Assembly: GCF_002149965.1 (NCBI RefSeq)
Contig: NZ_MSQB01000023.1
Span: 1-64,000, forward strand
Direction: 5' to 3'
From: Novosphingobium panipatense
GTDB lineage: Bacteria; Pseudomonadota; Alphaproteobacteria; Sphingomonadales; Sphingomonadaceae
Length of the DNA: 64,000 bases
This document shows positions 26,658 to 35,459 of the stretch, one piece after another. Below the pieces are notes generated by a model. It worked only from the letters and a program-made list of their open reading frames with translations, was not told the origin of the DNA and did no database searches. The position numbers and the translations under genes were made by a program. The first letter of the stretch is position 1, and each line of letters begins with the position of its first letter.

Positions 26658-29054
26658 ATGCGAGCAGCGACCATTCGGAATTTCTACCTCGTCGGCACCA
26701 GCATGGCGGCGCTTGCGCTTGCCGCACCCGCCTATGCGGAAGAAGCATCGGCAGATTCAGCGGCCGACGCTTCTTCCGGCGAAGTCGAGGGCGAGGCCAT
26801 CGTCGTCACCGGCCAGCGCACGACCTATAACAATGCCGCGCTGACCGAGGATCTCATCACCCAGCAACCGCCCATGGTTTCCGCGCTCGATCTGGTGGAT
26901 ACGCTGCCGGGCGTGCAGGTGAACGAGGGCGATGCCTTCGGTTTCGACGACTGGTCAGCGACGATCTCCGTACGCGGCTACCAGACCAACCTTGATACGC
27001 AGCAAGTGGGCCTCACCATCGACGGTCTGCCGAACGGCGGTTCGGGCTATGGCGGCGGCGCCAAGGCCAATCGCTTCGTCGACACGATGAATATCGGCAC
27101 CGTCGAAGTGTTCCAGGGCACTGCCGACATCGGTTCGCTTTCGAACGAGGCGCTGGGCGGCACGATCAACTTCGTCACATCGGATCCGCTGGCCGAACGG
27201 CGCCTGCGTTTCTCCGGCTCGGTCGGCGATTTCGATGCCGCTCGCTATTACGGCCGTTTCGATACCGGCACGATCCTGAACGGCACGACGCGTGCCTGGA
27301 TCTCCTATTCGCACCAGCAGGCCACCGACTGGATCGACGGTTCGGCGGACAACTGGCGCGACAATGTGGCGGCCAAGTTCATCGTCGATACCCCGGTGAA
27401 GATCACCGGCTATGTCGATTGGGACAAGGCGCACGAGAACAACTACGACCAGATCTACTCGGCGGCCCAGTTCGCGGCCAATCCGAATGCCGACGGGCTC
27501 GTGGGCGTGTGGACCGGCATCCCCTATCAGGACCAGGCCTATCGCCCCGCCTGGGCGACCCACCGCGAGAACTTCTTCGCCTATCTCAAGGGCGAGACGA
27601 CGATTGCCGATACGGTCGATCTCGATGCGGCGGTCTACTACCACGATATGGCCGGACGCGGCGACTGGGTGCCGCAGTACGTCGTGGACGTGACCAATGA
27701 CGGTGCGGGCAATCCGCAGAGCGAGGTTTCCGGCAGCGGCACCGTGCGCGGCGGTTCGGCGCTCGGCAGCATCTATTTCGTCGATGCCAACGGCGTGTCG
27801 CTCAGCCCGCGCGCGGGTTGCACGGGATCGCTGCCTTACCCTTACGGCGGCACCACCGATCCCAACTACGATCCTTCCTGCTACGCGGCGGGTGCTATCG
27901 GCGCGCAGTCCTATCGCCACACCCATTACCGCAAGGACCGGCTCGGCGGGACCGCCAATGCCGCGTGGAGAATGGATCTCGGTGCCTTCACGAACACCCT
28001 GCGCGGCGGCCTCTGGTACGAGGACACCCATCGCCGCGAATGGCGCGACTGGCACAACGTTTCCGATACGGCGGTGGGGCCGGGCTATGACTCAACGCCG
28101 TACTGGATTCAGTACGATCGCAAGTATCCGCAGGACACCTTCAAGTGGTACGTGCAGGACCAGGTCGAGTTCGGACCCGTCACGGCCAATTTCGGCGTGA
28201 AGCAGTTCATCAACCACATCGACCGTATCGACCTGTTCGGAGAGACCGACAACGCCCGGATCTCCTCGAAATCCAAGGTCCTGCTTTCGGGCGGGCTGCA
28301 GATCGAGCCGCTTGACGGCCTCAACGTGTTCGGCGGCTACTCGGAGAACTTCAAGGCGCTTTCCGATACCCTGCTGGAATACAACGACGCCGATTTCAGC
28401 AGCATCAAGCCCGAGACCGCCGAGAACTGGGAAGCGGGCCTGCGCTATAGCACGCCGCTGATCCAGGCTTCGGCCACCTGGTTCAAGAGCAAGTTCTCCA
28501 ATCAGGTGATCTTCGTGCCGAATTCGACCCAGGCGGGTAACGACTATCTGGGCGAGGGTGACGGCAAGTTCTTCAACGCAGGCGGCGTAGATTCCGAAGG
28601 CTTCGAACTTCTCGCCAGCCTGACGCCGGTCGATGGCCTGCACCTCTATGGCGCCTACACTTACATCGATGCGACCTATCGCGGCACCGGCAATCCCGGC
28701 CTGGATGCGGAGCAGGGCATCCTCGCCGGAAACCGCGTGACCGGAATTCCCAAGAACATGTGGGTCTTGGCCGCGAACTACCAGTACGGACCGGTTCGGC
28801 TGGGCGTAACCGGGAAGTATACCGGAGACCGCTACGTCAATGCGTCGAACGCCTGGCAGGCGGAGAACTACTTCCTGACCGACCTTACGGTGGGCGTGAA
28901 GGGCGAGGCTTTGAGCGACTGGCTGAAGACCATGGAGTTCACGCTGAACGTGACCAACCTGACCGACGAACGGTACATCGGCGGCATTTCAGGAGGCTAC
29001 GGTTTCCTCGGCGCCCCGCGCACCATGGTCTTCACGATGACGGCAGACTTCTGA
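26658..29054 (+). CDS. TonB-dependent outer-membrane receptor
   Basis: 798 residues. A signal peptide covers about 1-27. A TonB-box-like EAIVVTGQR (about 51-59) precedes the plug. The plug has VSALDLVDTLPGVQV, SVRGY and IGTVEVFQGTADIGSLSNEALGG, then the barrel closes with FTMTADF (terminal Phe). A disulfide-type pair (the Cys of CTGS and of SCYA) sits in an extracellular loop at about 395-420. The ribosome-binding site is AGGGG. It is divergent from the ggt-permease-oxygenase genes across about 190 bases, so it may bring their substrate across the outer membrane. A strong terminator follows. Confidence 0.87.
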   Translation: MRAATIRNFYLVGTSMAALALAAPAYAEEASADSAADASSGEVEGEAIVVTGQRTTYNNAALTEDLITQQPPMVSALDLVDTLPGVQVNEGDAFGFDDWSATISVRGYQTNLDTQQVGLTIDGLPNGGSGYGGGAKANRFVDTMNIGTVEVFQGTADIGSLSNEALGGTINFVTSDPLAERRLRFSGSVGDFDAARYYGRFDTGTILNGTTRAWISYSHQQATDWIDGSADNWRDNVAAKFIVDTPVKITGYVDWDKAHENNYDQIYSAAQFAANPNADGLVGVWTGIPYQDQAYRPAWATHRENFFAYLKGETTIADTVDLDAAVYYHDMAGRGDWVPQYVVDVTNDGAGNPQSEVSGSGTVRGGSALGSIYFVDANGVSLSPRAGCTGSLPYPYGGTTDPNYDPSCYAAGAIGAQSYRHTHYRKDRLGGTANAAWRMDLGAFTNTLRGGLWYEDTHRREWRDWHNVSDTAVGPGYDSTPYWIQYDRKYPQDTFKWYVQDQVEFGPVTANFGVKQFINHIDRIDLFGETDNARISSKSKVLLSGGLQIEPLDGLNVFGGYSENFKALSDTLLEYNDADFSSIKPETAENWEAGLRYSTPLIQASATWFKSKFSNQVIFVPNSTQAGNDYLGEGDGKFFNAGGVDSEGFELLASLTPVDGLHLYGAYTYIDATYRGTGNPGLDAEQGILAGNRVTGIPKNMWVLAANYQYGPVRLGVTGKYTGDRYVNASNAWQAENYFLTDLTVGVKGEALSDWLKTMEFTLNVTNLTDERYIGGISGGYGFLGAPRTMVFTMTADF

Positions 29055-29072
29055 GACCTGCGAATTGCGCAT

Positions 29073-29110
29073 GCGAAGGGAAGCGGTTTTCTGGACCGCT
29101 TCCCTTTCGC
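29073..29110 (+). terminator. Intrinsic terminator after TonB receptor gene
   Basis: AAGGGAAGCGGT (29076-29087) pairs with ACCGCTTCCCTT (29095-29106) around a 7-base loop, extended by GCG/CGC with one bulge. It begins 19 bases after the receptor stop codon. Confidence 0.75.
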
Positions 29111-29196
29111 ATTCCGGTGGCTCGCCCCATGTTGCATTGCAATAAGTGCAACGGAGATGCGATAATATCCACGTCAGGCTATCTTGCGCGGAATAG

Positions 29197-29208
29197 TTAG
29201 CGCGCTAA
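29197..29208. promoter_or_regulatory. Palindromic operator candidate for MarR regulator
   Basis: TTAGCGCGCTAA is a perfect 12-base palindrome ending 10 bases before the marR-like ATG, where a repressor would block transcription or translation initiation. TTGCATTGCAATAAGTGCAA further upstream (about 29133-29152) is a looser TTGCA/TGCAA inverted repeat. MarR dimers typically bind palindromes of this kind in their own promoters. Confidence 0.5.
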
Positions 29209-29218
29209 TTACCTGCCC

Positions 29219-29671
29219 ATGCAGGAACGACAATCGAGCGAGAAGGCTCTGGCCGCAAGGTTGGGGCCGGTTTCGCGTTCATGGCAGCAACTGGCCGATT
29301 CGGCATTGTCCTCGCTGGGGGTATCGAACTCCTCGGGGTGGGCGCTGGTGCATCTGCTGCGCCTCGGGGACGAGGTGCGGCAGGGCGACCTTGCGCGTGC
29401 CATCAACGTGACCGAGCCGTCGCTGGTGCGGACGCTGCATCTGCTGGAGGATGCGGGCCTCGTCGAACGCGTGGCCGACGATAACGACCGCCGCGCGAAG
29501 AACCTTCGGCTGACCGAGGAGGGCGCCGCAGCGGCCAGACGCATCGACAAGCGATTGATCGAGTTGCGTGCAAGCCTGCTCGATGGCATTCCAACGGAAG
29601 ATGTCGAGACTGTCGTGCGGGTGCTTGATCGCATCGCCGCACGCATTGCGGAAAGCGCCGCCCGGCAATGA
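29219..29671 (+). CDS. MarR-family transcriptional regulator
   Basis: 150 residues, typical for MarR. The winged helix-turn-helix spans about 55-105, with VRQGDLARAINVTEPSLVRTLHLLE as helix-turn-helix and VADDNDRRAKNLRLTEEG as the wing with its DxRxx motif. Flanking helices form the dimer interface. Its stop overlaps the ATG of the FUSC gene by 4 bases, so it is the first gene of the efflux operon and probably its repressor. It would respond to an aromatic or other phenolic-type inducer, as in related systems. The palindrome at 29197-29208 is the likely site. Confidence 0.85.
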   Translation: MQERQSSEKALAARLGPVSRSWQQLADSALSSLGVSNSSGWALVHLLRLGDEVRQGDLARAINVTEPSLVRTLHLLEDAGLVERVADDNDRRAKNLRLTEEGAAAARRIDKRLIELRASLLDGIPTEDVETVVRVLDRIAARIAESAARQ

Positions 29672-31731
29672 CGAAGCGTTTCGGACTGGACGCCGCGCTG
29701 TTCTCCGTGAAGGCCTACCTGGCCTCGATGCTGGCCATCTATATTGCGCTCTCGATCGGGCTGGAGCGTCCCTACTGGGCCTTCCTCACCTCCTATATCG
29801 TGGCGCAGCCGCTGGCGGGGGCCGTGGTCTCCAAGGCGATGTTCCGCGTCGTCGGCACGTTCGTCGGCGCGGGCATGGCGGTGATCATGGTGCCGAACCT
29901 GGTCCAGAAGCCCGAACTGCTGGTAATCGGCATCGGCGCGTGGCTGGCCCTCTGCGTTTTCGTTTCCCTGCTGGACCGCACGCCGCGTTCCTATGCCTTC
30001 GTGCTCGCGGGCTATACGGCCGTGCTGATCGTGCTGCCTACGGTGGACGTGCCGGACACGATCTTCACCGTCGCCTCGCTGCGCGTGCAGGAAATCACGA
30101 TCGGCATCCTCTGCGGCAGCTTCGTCCATGCGCTCGTGCTGCCGCAGTCGGTTTCGGCCTTCATGCTGCAACGGGTTTCCAACATCCTGGCGGATGCGGA
30201 GCGGTGGTCTCGCGACTCGCTGGAACTTGAAACAGTTGCCGCGATCGACAAGGAACGCCAGCGCCTTGCGCTCGACGTGACCGAACTGCACCAGCTCTCG
30301 ATCCACCTTCCTTACGAAAGCACCCGTATCGCGCCGCGTATCCGCACGGTGCGCGCCTTGCAGGACCAGCTTTCGCTAATCATGCCGCTGGGCGCTGCCG
30401 TGACCGACCGGATCGCGCAGCTCCACGCGCTGGACGCGGTGCCAGAAGAGGTTCGGCAACTGCTTTCCGATGCGCAAGGCTGGTTCGAGCGGCTGAACGC
30501 CATGACACTGCTGGAGCGGGAAGAGGCCGCGGCCACCTTGCAGCAGCGCAGCCGCGCACTCGAACCCCGGGTCGGTGCTGACGCATCCTGGAACGAGCTG
30601 ATCCTGCTCAGTCTGCTGTCGCGGCTGGCCGCGCTGATCGGCGCGCACCGCGACTGCCGCATCCTGGCCGAGCAGCTGGGCACCACCAGCACGCGCCCGA
30701 TCAGCGCGCGGGCCGCCGAACTCGTCGAGGGGCGACGCGGCCGCGAACTTCATGTCGACGTCGGCGGCGCGACGCGCGGGGCCATCGGTGCCTTTCTCAC
30801 CATCGCCATCGGCTGTGCGCTGTGGATCGGCAGCGGCTGGCACGAGGGTGCCACGGCCATCATGCTGGCCGGTGTCTTCACGGCACTCTTCGCCGCCGCG
30901 CCCGACCCGCTAGCCCCCTTGCGCGCCTTCTTCGCGGGGACGCTGATCGCGACGCTGATCGGCCTGCTCTACGGTTTCGTGATCATGCCGCGCCTCGACG
31001 GCTTCGGCCAATATGCTGCGGCCATGGCCCCCATGTTGCTCATGCTGGGCGCGCTGATGCAGTCTCCACGCTGGAGCGGCATCGCCTTGCCCATGCTGCT
31101 CGGACTGGGATCGCCGGTGCTCGTCTCCGATCGCTACGTCGGCGGCTTCGCGAGCTTCGTGAACGGCGCCTTTGCGCAGCTCGTGGGCATTCTCTTCGCG
31201 ATCGTGGTGATCCGGTTGCTGAACTCCACCGGTACGCATTCGGCGATCCGCCGCACGGTTCGTGCCGGTTGGGCTGACATCGCCGAGCGGGCCAACATGA
31301 TGAGCCCACCCGACGTGCGCGCCTGGATCAACCGCATGCTGGACCGCATCGCCCTTCTGGCGCCGCGCCTTGCCATGGCGGGGCGCTCGCCCGGCGCGCC
31401 GCTCTATGACGCCCTGCGCGACTTGCGCACCGGCGTGGCGATCGGCGAACTGCGCGAACTGCGCCTCGCCATGCCGCAGTCCAAGCGCGGCCCGCTGACC
31501 GAAGTGCTCCGCAAGGTAGGCGAATATTACCGAGGCCTCGATCCCGACCGGCCCGCACCCGCAGACCCCATCCTGCTTGAGGATATCGACATTGCCATGA
31601 CCGCCGTCCTGAACGACGAAGACCCGCAGCTCAGCCGTGCGGGGGCGCTGGGGCTGGTCAGCCTGCGCCGCAACCTTTTCCCGGCGGCCACGCCTGCACG
31701 GATCGCCCATCCGGCAGAGGTGCCGGCATGA
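29668..31731 (+). CDS. FUSC-family inner-membrane efflux protein (AaeB/fusaric acid resistance type)
   Basis: 687 residues. There are two membrane blocks (about 10-165 and 360-520), each of five or six helices, separated and followed by long cytoplasmic helical domains. This is the FUSC layout (PF04632), with YWAFLTSYIVAQPLAGAVVSKAMFRVVGT as the characteristic first repeat region. AaeB-type proteins export aromatic carboxylic acids. It is translationally coupled to the MarR gene and to DUF1656. The full set with an HlyD adaptor and a NodT outer-membrane protein makes a four-part export machine. Confidence 0.83.
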   Translation: MTKRFGLDAALFSVKAYLASMLAIYIALSIGLERPYWAFLTSYIVAQPLAGAVVSKAMFRVVGTFVGAGMAVIMVPNLVQKPELLVIGIGAWLALCVFVSLLDRTPRSYAFVLAGYTAVLIVLPTVDVPDTIFTVASLRVQEITIGILCGSFVHALVLPQSVSAFMLQRVSNILADAERWSRDSLELETVAAIDKERQRLALDVTELHQLSIHLPYESTRIAPRIRTVRALQDQLSLIMPLGAAVTDRIAQLHALDAVPEEVRQLLSDAQGWFERLNAMTLLEREEAAATLQQRSRALEPRVGADASWNELILLSLLSRLAALIGAHRDCRILAEQLGTTSTRPISARAAELVEGRRGRELHVDVGGATRGAIGAFLTIAIGCALWIGSGWHEGATAIMLAGVFTALFAAAPDPLAPLRAFFAGTLIATLIGLLYGFVIMPRLDGFGQYAAAMAPMLLMLGALMQSPRWSGIALPMLLGLGSPVLVSDRYVGGFASFVNGAFAQLVGILFAIVVIRLLNSTGTHSAIRRTVRAGWADIAERANMMSPPDVRAWINRMLDRIALLAPRLAMAGRSPGAPLYDALRDLRTGVAIGELRELRLAMPQSKRGPLTEVLRKVGEYYRGLDPDRPAPADPILLEDIDIAMTAVLNDEDPQLSRAGALGLVSLRRNLFPAATPARIAHPAEVPA

Positions 31732-31943
31732 GAGGGGAAGTCTCCATCGACGGGGTGTTCCTGCCCACGCTGCTGGTTCTGGCGATCATCGCCTCGGTCA
31801 TCACCCTGGCGCTGATGCGCATCGCCAACCTCATCGGTTTCTACCGCCTCTTCGCCTACCGGGCGATGGTCGACCTGTGTCTCTACATCCTCGTGCTCGG
31901 GCTTCTCGTCTGGGCCTCTCCCTTGATCGGTTTCCGCCAATGA
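31728..31943 (+). CDS. DUF1656 small membrane protein (AaeX-like)
   Basis: 71 residues with two membrane helices (about 8-28 and 43-63). It starts MRGEVSIDGVFLPTLLVLAI and has the FYRLFAYRAMVDLCLYI block seen in DUF1656/AaeX proteins. Those proteins almost always sit between FUSC and HlyD genes. ATGA overlaps occur on both sides. Role unknown; it probably helps assemble the pump. Confidence 0.83.
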   Translation: MRGEVSIDGVFLPTLLVLAIIASVITLALMRIANLIGFYRLFAYRAMVDLCLYILVLGLLVWASPLIGFRQ

Positions 31944-32887
31944 AGCGCTTCCTTGCCCGCCTCGCCCCGAGCCTTGCCACCACGCTGCTCGTCATCCTAG
32001 CCGCCGTGATCGCGATCTGGCTCTGGCGCCATTACGAGGACAGCCCCTGGACCCGCGACGGCCGCGTCCGCGCCGATGTCGTGCGGGTAACGCCGGATAT
32101 CGGCGGTCTGGTCACTTCGGTAGAAGTGAAAGACAATCAGGTGGTGAAGGCGGGCGACCTGCTCTTCGTGATCGACCGCCCCCGCTATTCGCTGGCGGTG
32201 GAGCAGGCCCAGGCCGCCGTCGCAAGCGCGCAGGCCCGGCTGGGCCAGGCGCAGCGCGAGGCCAAGCGCGACCTGGCGCTGGGCGATCTCGTGGCGACCG
32301 AAACGCACGAGCAGAACGTGGCTGCCGTGGCCACGGCGCGCGCGGCACTCGATCAGGCACTGAGCGCGCTCGACAAGGCCAAGCTCGACCTCGCGCGGAC
32401 GAACGTTCACGCCTCGGTTAATGGCACCGTGACCAATCTCGACCTGCACCCGGGTGACTACGTGGCGCCGGGCAATCAGGCGATGGCGCTGATCGACAGC
32501 GATTCCATCCGCGTCGAGGGCTATTTCGAGGAAACCAAGCTCGCCAACATCCATGTCGGCTCGCCCGTCACCGTGGTGCTCATGGGTGAGGACCGTCCGC
32601 TCAAGGGCGTGGTGGAGAGCATCGCCGCGGGTATCAACGACACCACCCGCAGCGATTCCCGCAACCTGCTGCCGAGCGTGGACGCCACCTTCACCTGGGT
32701 CCGTCTCGCCCAGCGCATTCCCGTGCGCGTGCGCCTGACCGAAGTGCCCAAGGACGTCAGCCTGATCTCCGGCCGCACCGCGACCGTCACCATCGAACAG
32801 CCCGATCAGGCGAACCGCAAGGGCGCGAAGCCGTCAGCCGCGCCAGCGGCGGCCCCCGCAGCCGTCGCCACGGAGCAGCAGCCGTGA
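31940..32887 (+). CDS. HlyD-family efflux adaptor (AaeA/EmrA-like)
   Basis: 315 residues from the ATG that overlaps the DUF1656 stop by 4 bases. One N-terminal membrane helix (about 10-30) is followed by the AaeA-type pattern YEDSPWTRDGRVRADVVRV. A half-lipoyl segment, a coiled-coil hairpin (about 85-150), the second lipoyl half and a beta barrel (LHPGDYVAPGNQAMALID) follow. The C-terminus is a long Ala/Pro-rich tail. It links the FUSC pump to the NodT-like channel. Longer in-frame upstream sequence lies inside the FUSC and DUF1656 genes and is not the start. Confidence 0.87.
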   Translation: MKRFLARLAPSLATTLLVILAAVIAIWLWRHYEDSPWTRDGRVRADVVRVTPDIGGLVTSVEVKDNQVVKAGDLLFVIDRPRYSLAVEQAQAAVASAQARLGQAQREAKRDLALGDLVATETHEQNVAAVATARAALDQALSALDKAKLDLARTNVHASVNGTVTNLDLHPGDYVAPGNQAMALIDSDSIRVEGYFEETKLANIHVGSPVTVVLMGEDRPLKGVVESIAAGINDTTRSDSRNLLPSVDATFTWVRLAQRIPVRVRLTEVPKDVSLISGRTATVTIEQPDQANRKGAKPSAAPAAAPAAVATEQQP

Positions 32888-34302
32888 TCCGCAACGCAGC
32901 TTCCCTTCTGGCCATCGCGCTGCTGGCCGGTTGCGCCACTGCCGGGCCGGACTATGCGCCGCCCGAAAATTCCGCCGCGACCACGCCTGCCGCCAATGGC
33001 GCTTTCGTTTCGGGGCAGGGGCCGGAATTCTCGCAGGCGGAACTGCCCGATCGCTGGTGGAGCCTTTACGAGGATCCGCAGCTCGACGGGCTGGTCGAAC
33101 AGGCGCTAGCGGCCAATGCGAACATTCGCGCTGCGGACGCGAACCTGCGCAAGGCCGATGCGGTGCTGCGCGAAACGGCAGGGCAGAAGGCACTGAACAC
33201 CACGATCGGCGCAGATGCCGATCTTGAGCGCGACTATTCGCCGGTTTCGGCAGGGACCAACCTGCCTGGCGTACTGACATACGATCTCGGCCTGACACTG
33301 TCCTATCCGCTGGATCTCAACGGCAAGATCAAGCGTGCGATCGAAAGCAGTCTGGCCGACCGCGAGGCTGTGGCAGCAGCGCGCGATGCCGTGCGCATCA
33401 GCGTGGCGGCGGCAACCACCAAGGCCTATGCCGACGTCTGCGCGGCGAACTTCCAGATCGCGACCGTCCAGAAGGTCATAACGCTTCAGCAGCAGACGCT
33501 CGACGCGACCGGGCGCCTGCAGCGCGGCGGACGCGGCACGGCTTTCGATGTCAGCCGGGCGCGTACCGCCGTCGAGAGCAGCCAGGCCAGCCTGCCGGCA
33601 TTCTATGCCAAGCGGCAATCGGCGCTCTATCTGCTCGCGACCCTGCTCGGAAAGGCGCCCGCCGACTATCCCAGGGAAGTCGAGAGCTGCGCCGCGCTGC
33701 CGCGCCTCTCTCAGCCGATGCCGATCGGCGACGGCGCGGCGCTGATCCGCCGCCGTCCCGACATCCGGCAGGCGGAGCGGACCATTGCGGGCGATACCGC
33801 GCGCATCGGCGTCGCCACGGCCGACCTGTACCCCACGGTCAGCATCGGCGGCGGGATCATCAATTCCGGCAAGCTGGAGAACTTCGGCAAGTCGCATAGC
33901 TTCGGCTTCAGCCTTGGGCCTTTGCTGAGTTGGTCCTTCCCCAACCGCCCCATCGTGCGCGCCCGCATCGATGCGGCCAATGCCCAGGTGGAGGCCGATC
34001 TCGCCCGCTTCGACCAGACCGTGCTCGACGCACTGCGGGGCACCGAAACCGCGCTGGAGACTTACGCGCGCGATACCGACCGCGCCGCCGCGCTCGGCCG
34101 CGCCAGCGACAGCGCAGGCCTCTCGGCGCAGCAGGCAGGCAAACTGTTCCGCTTCGGGCGCAGCGACTTCCTCAATCTCCTGAGCGCGCAAGGCGCGCTG
34201 GCGACGGCGCAGGTTAACCACGCCGCCGCAGAAGCGGCGCTGGTGGACGACCAGATCGCCGTGTTCCTGGCGCTGGGCGGAGGCTGGCAGAAGTCCGAAT
34301 AA
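32884..34302 (+). CDS. NodT/TolC-type outer-membrane efflux lipoprotein
   Basis: 472 residues. A lipoprotein signal ends LLAGC, with Cys at about 18 as the acylation site. It is followed by the GPDYAPPEN spacer common to NodT-family channels. Two helical-hairpin repeats and the DRWWSLYEDPQLDGLVEQAL motif place it in the NodT efflux group. It overlaps the adaptor gene by 4 bases and ends the operon. A convergent gene ends 2 bases after its stop, with no clear terminator between them. Confidence 0.87.
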   Translation: MIRNAASLLAIALLAGCATAGPDYAPPENSAATTPAANGAFVSGQGPEFSQAELPDRWWSLYEDPQLDGLVEQALAANANIRAADANLRKADAVLRETAGQKALNTTIGADADLERDYSPVSAGTNLPGVLTYDLGLTLSYPLDLNGKIKRAIESSLADREAVAAARDAVRISVAAATTKAYADVCAANFQIATVQKVITLQQQTLDATGRLQRGGRGTAFDVSRARTAVESSQASLPAFYAKRQSALYLLATLLGKAPADYPREVESCAALPRLSQPMPIGDGAALIRRRPDIRQAERTIAGDTARIGVATADLYPTVSIGGGIINSGKLENFGKSHSFGFSLGPLLSWSFPNRPIVRARIDAANAQVEADLARFDQTVLDALRGTETALETYARDTDRAAALGRASDSAGLSAQQAGKLFRFGRSDFLNLLSAQGALATAQVNHAAAEAALVDDQIAVFLALGGGWQKSE

Positions 34303-34303
34303 G

Positions 34304-35455
34304 TCAGGCCGCCATACGCCGCCTCTCGGCAGAGGCGGTGTAGAGGCCGAAAAGCTCGCGGAAGTGCGCCTCCATCGTGCGGGCTTTCGCGAGCGGGCGA
34401 GGGCGTTCCCGCACAACCTCCAGAATGGCCGCCGCCGCAGCGTTGCAGTCGGCAGCGGCATAAGTCCTGCCCGCACCATGTGCTGCGTGATCCGCCGCAC
34501 CGCCCGCGTCGGGAACCACCACGGGCGTGCCGCTGGCGCGCGCTTCGGCGGCGGTCATGCAGAAAGTCTCGGCCTCGCAGCCGTGGACCAGGGCATCGGC
34601 GCTGGCCATGATCCTTGCGAAAGCGACGCGGTTGCGCTCAGGAGCGAACAGGCGGACGTGCGGATTTCCGGCGATGTGTCGCAGGATCGCGCGCTGCTCA
34701 CGCCCTTCGCCCAGCATGACGAAGCCGATCGGGGTCTTCCGGCCAGCGATGTTGACGGCATCGATCACCAGCGGCCAGCGCTTCTCCGGTGCAAGGCGGC
34801 CGACGCCCAGCAACAGCGCTGCGCTTTCCGGTAGCCCGCAGTCCGCCAGCAGCCGTGCCCGCAATGTCGGGTCGCGGTGGCGGGGCGAAAAGCACCCGTC
34901 CTCCACACCCATCGGGATCGTGACGGTATGAGCGACGCCGCCCTCGTCCAGTCGCCGCGACAAGTCGCTGTTGGCGGAGACGACATGGTCGAACTTGCGG
35001 CTGTGGCGGCGCAAGTGTTCCCAGAAAACGGAGAATTGCCGGTCGATCGTCTGCTGCGAGAAGATATTGCCGAGCCAGCGATAGGCGTAGGCGGACAAGG
35101 GATCGGCATGCATGATCAGGCTGCGCGACGCCGCGCCCGGCCAATCCGCAACCAATCCGGCGCTGCGCCAGGGGGATGTTGCCTCGACGAAGTCCGGCGC
35201 TTCGGCATCGAGCGCGGCGTAGAGGCGATCGGCCTCCGCGAAATAGCCGTACTTGCGGTCCAGCGGGAAGCGGGGGCTCCTGATCGTGACGATCCTGGCG
35301 TTCGGCCCGCGCTGGGTGACGCTGTCCTCGCTTCCGGGCGCGAGGATGACGATCTCGTGGCCGAGCGCCGGGCCGATCCGCAGCTTCTGTTCCACATAAG
35401 TGCGCACGCCGCCGCCTTGCGGGGAATAGAAAGCGCAGACATCGGCGATTTTCAT
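34304..35455 (-). CDS. Glycosyltransferase family 4
   Basis: 383 residues from the ATG at MKIADVCAFYSPQGGG; an upstream TTG frame has no ribosome-binding site. The Gly-rich PQGGGVRTYVEQ is the GT-B N-domain donor-side loop. LLLGVGRLAPEKRW is the GT4 linker motif, and EAETFCMTAAEARASGTPVVVPDAGG carries the Glu-x7-Glu-type nucleotide-sugar site. It is probably a retaining transferase acting on an exopolysaccharide or glycolipid. It lies 4 bases after the polytopic membrane protein gene and is part of a minus-strand glycan cluster. Confidence 0.83.
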   Translation of the reverse strand: MKIADVCAFYSPQGGGVRTYVEQKLRIGPALGHEIVILAPGSEDSVTQRGPNARIVTIRSPRFPLDRKYGYFAEADRLYAALDAEAPDFVEATSPWRSAGLVADWPGAASRSLIMHADPLSAYAYRWLGNIFSQQTIDRQFSVFWEHLRRHSRKFDHVVSANSDLSRRLDEGGVAHTVTIPMGVEDGCFSPRHRDPTLRARLLADCGLPESAALLLGVGRLAPEKRWPLVIDAVNIAGRKTPIGFVMLGEGREQRAILRHIAGNPHVRLFAPERNRVAFARIMASADALVHGCEAETFCMTAAEARASGTPVVVPDAGGAADHAAHGAGRTYAAADCNAAAAAILEVVRERPRPLAKARTMEAHFRELFGLYTASAERRRMAA

Positions 35456-35459
35456 GGGT

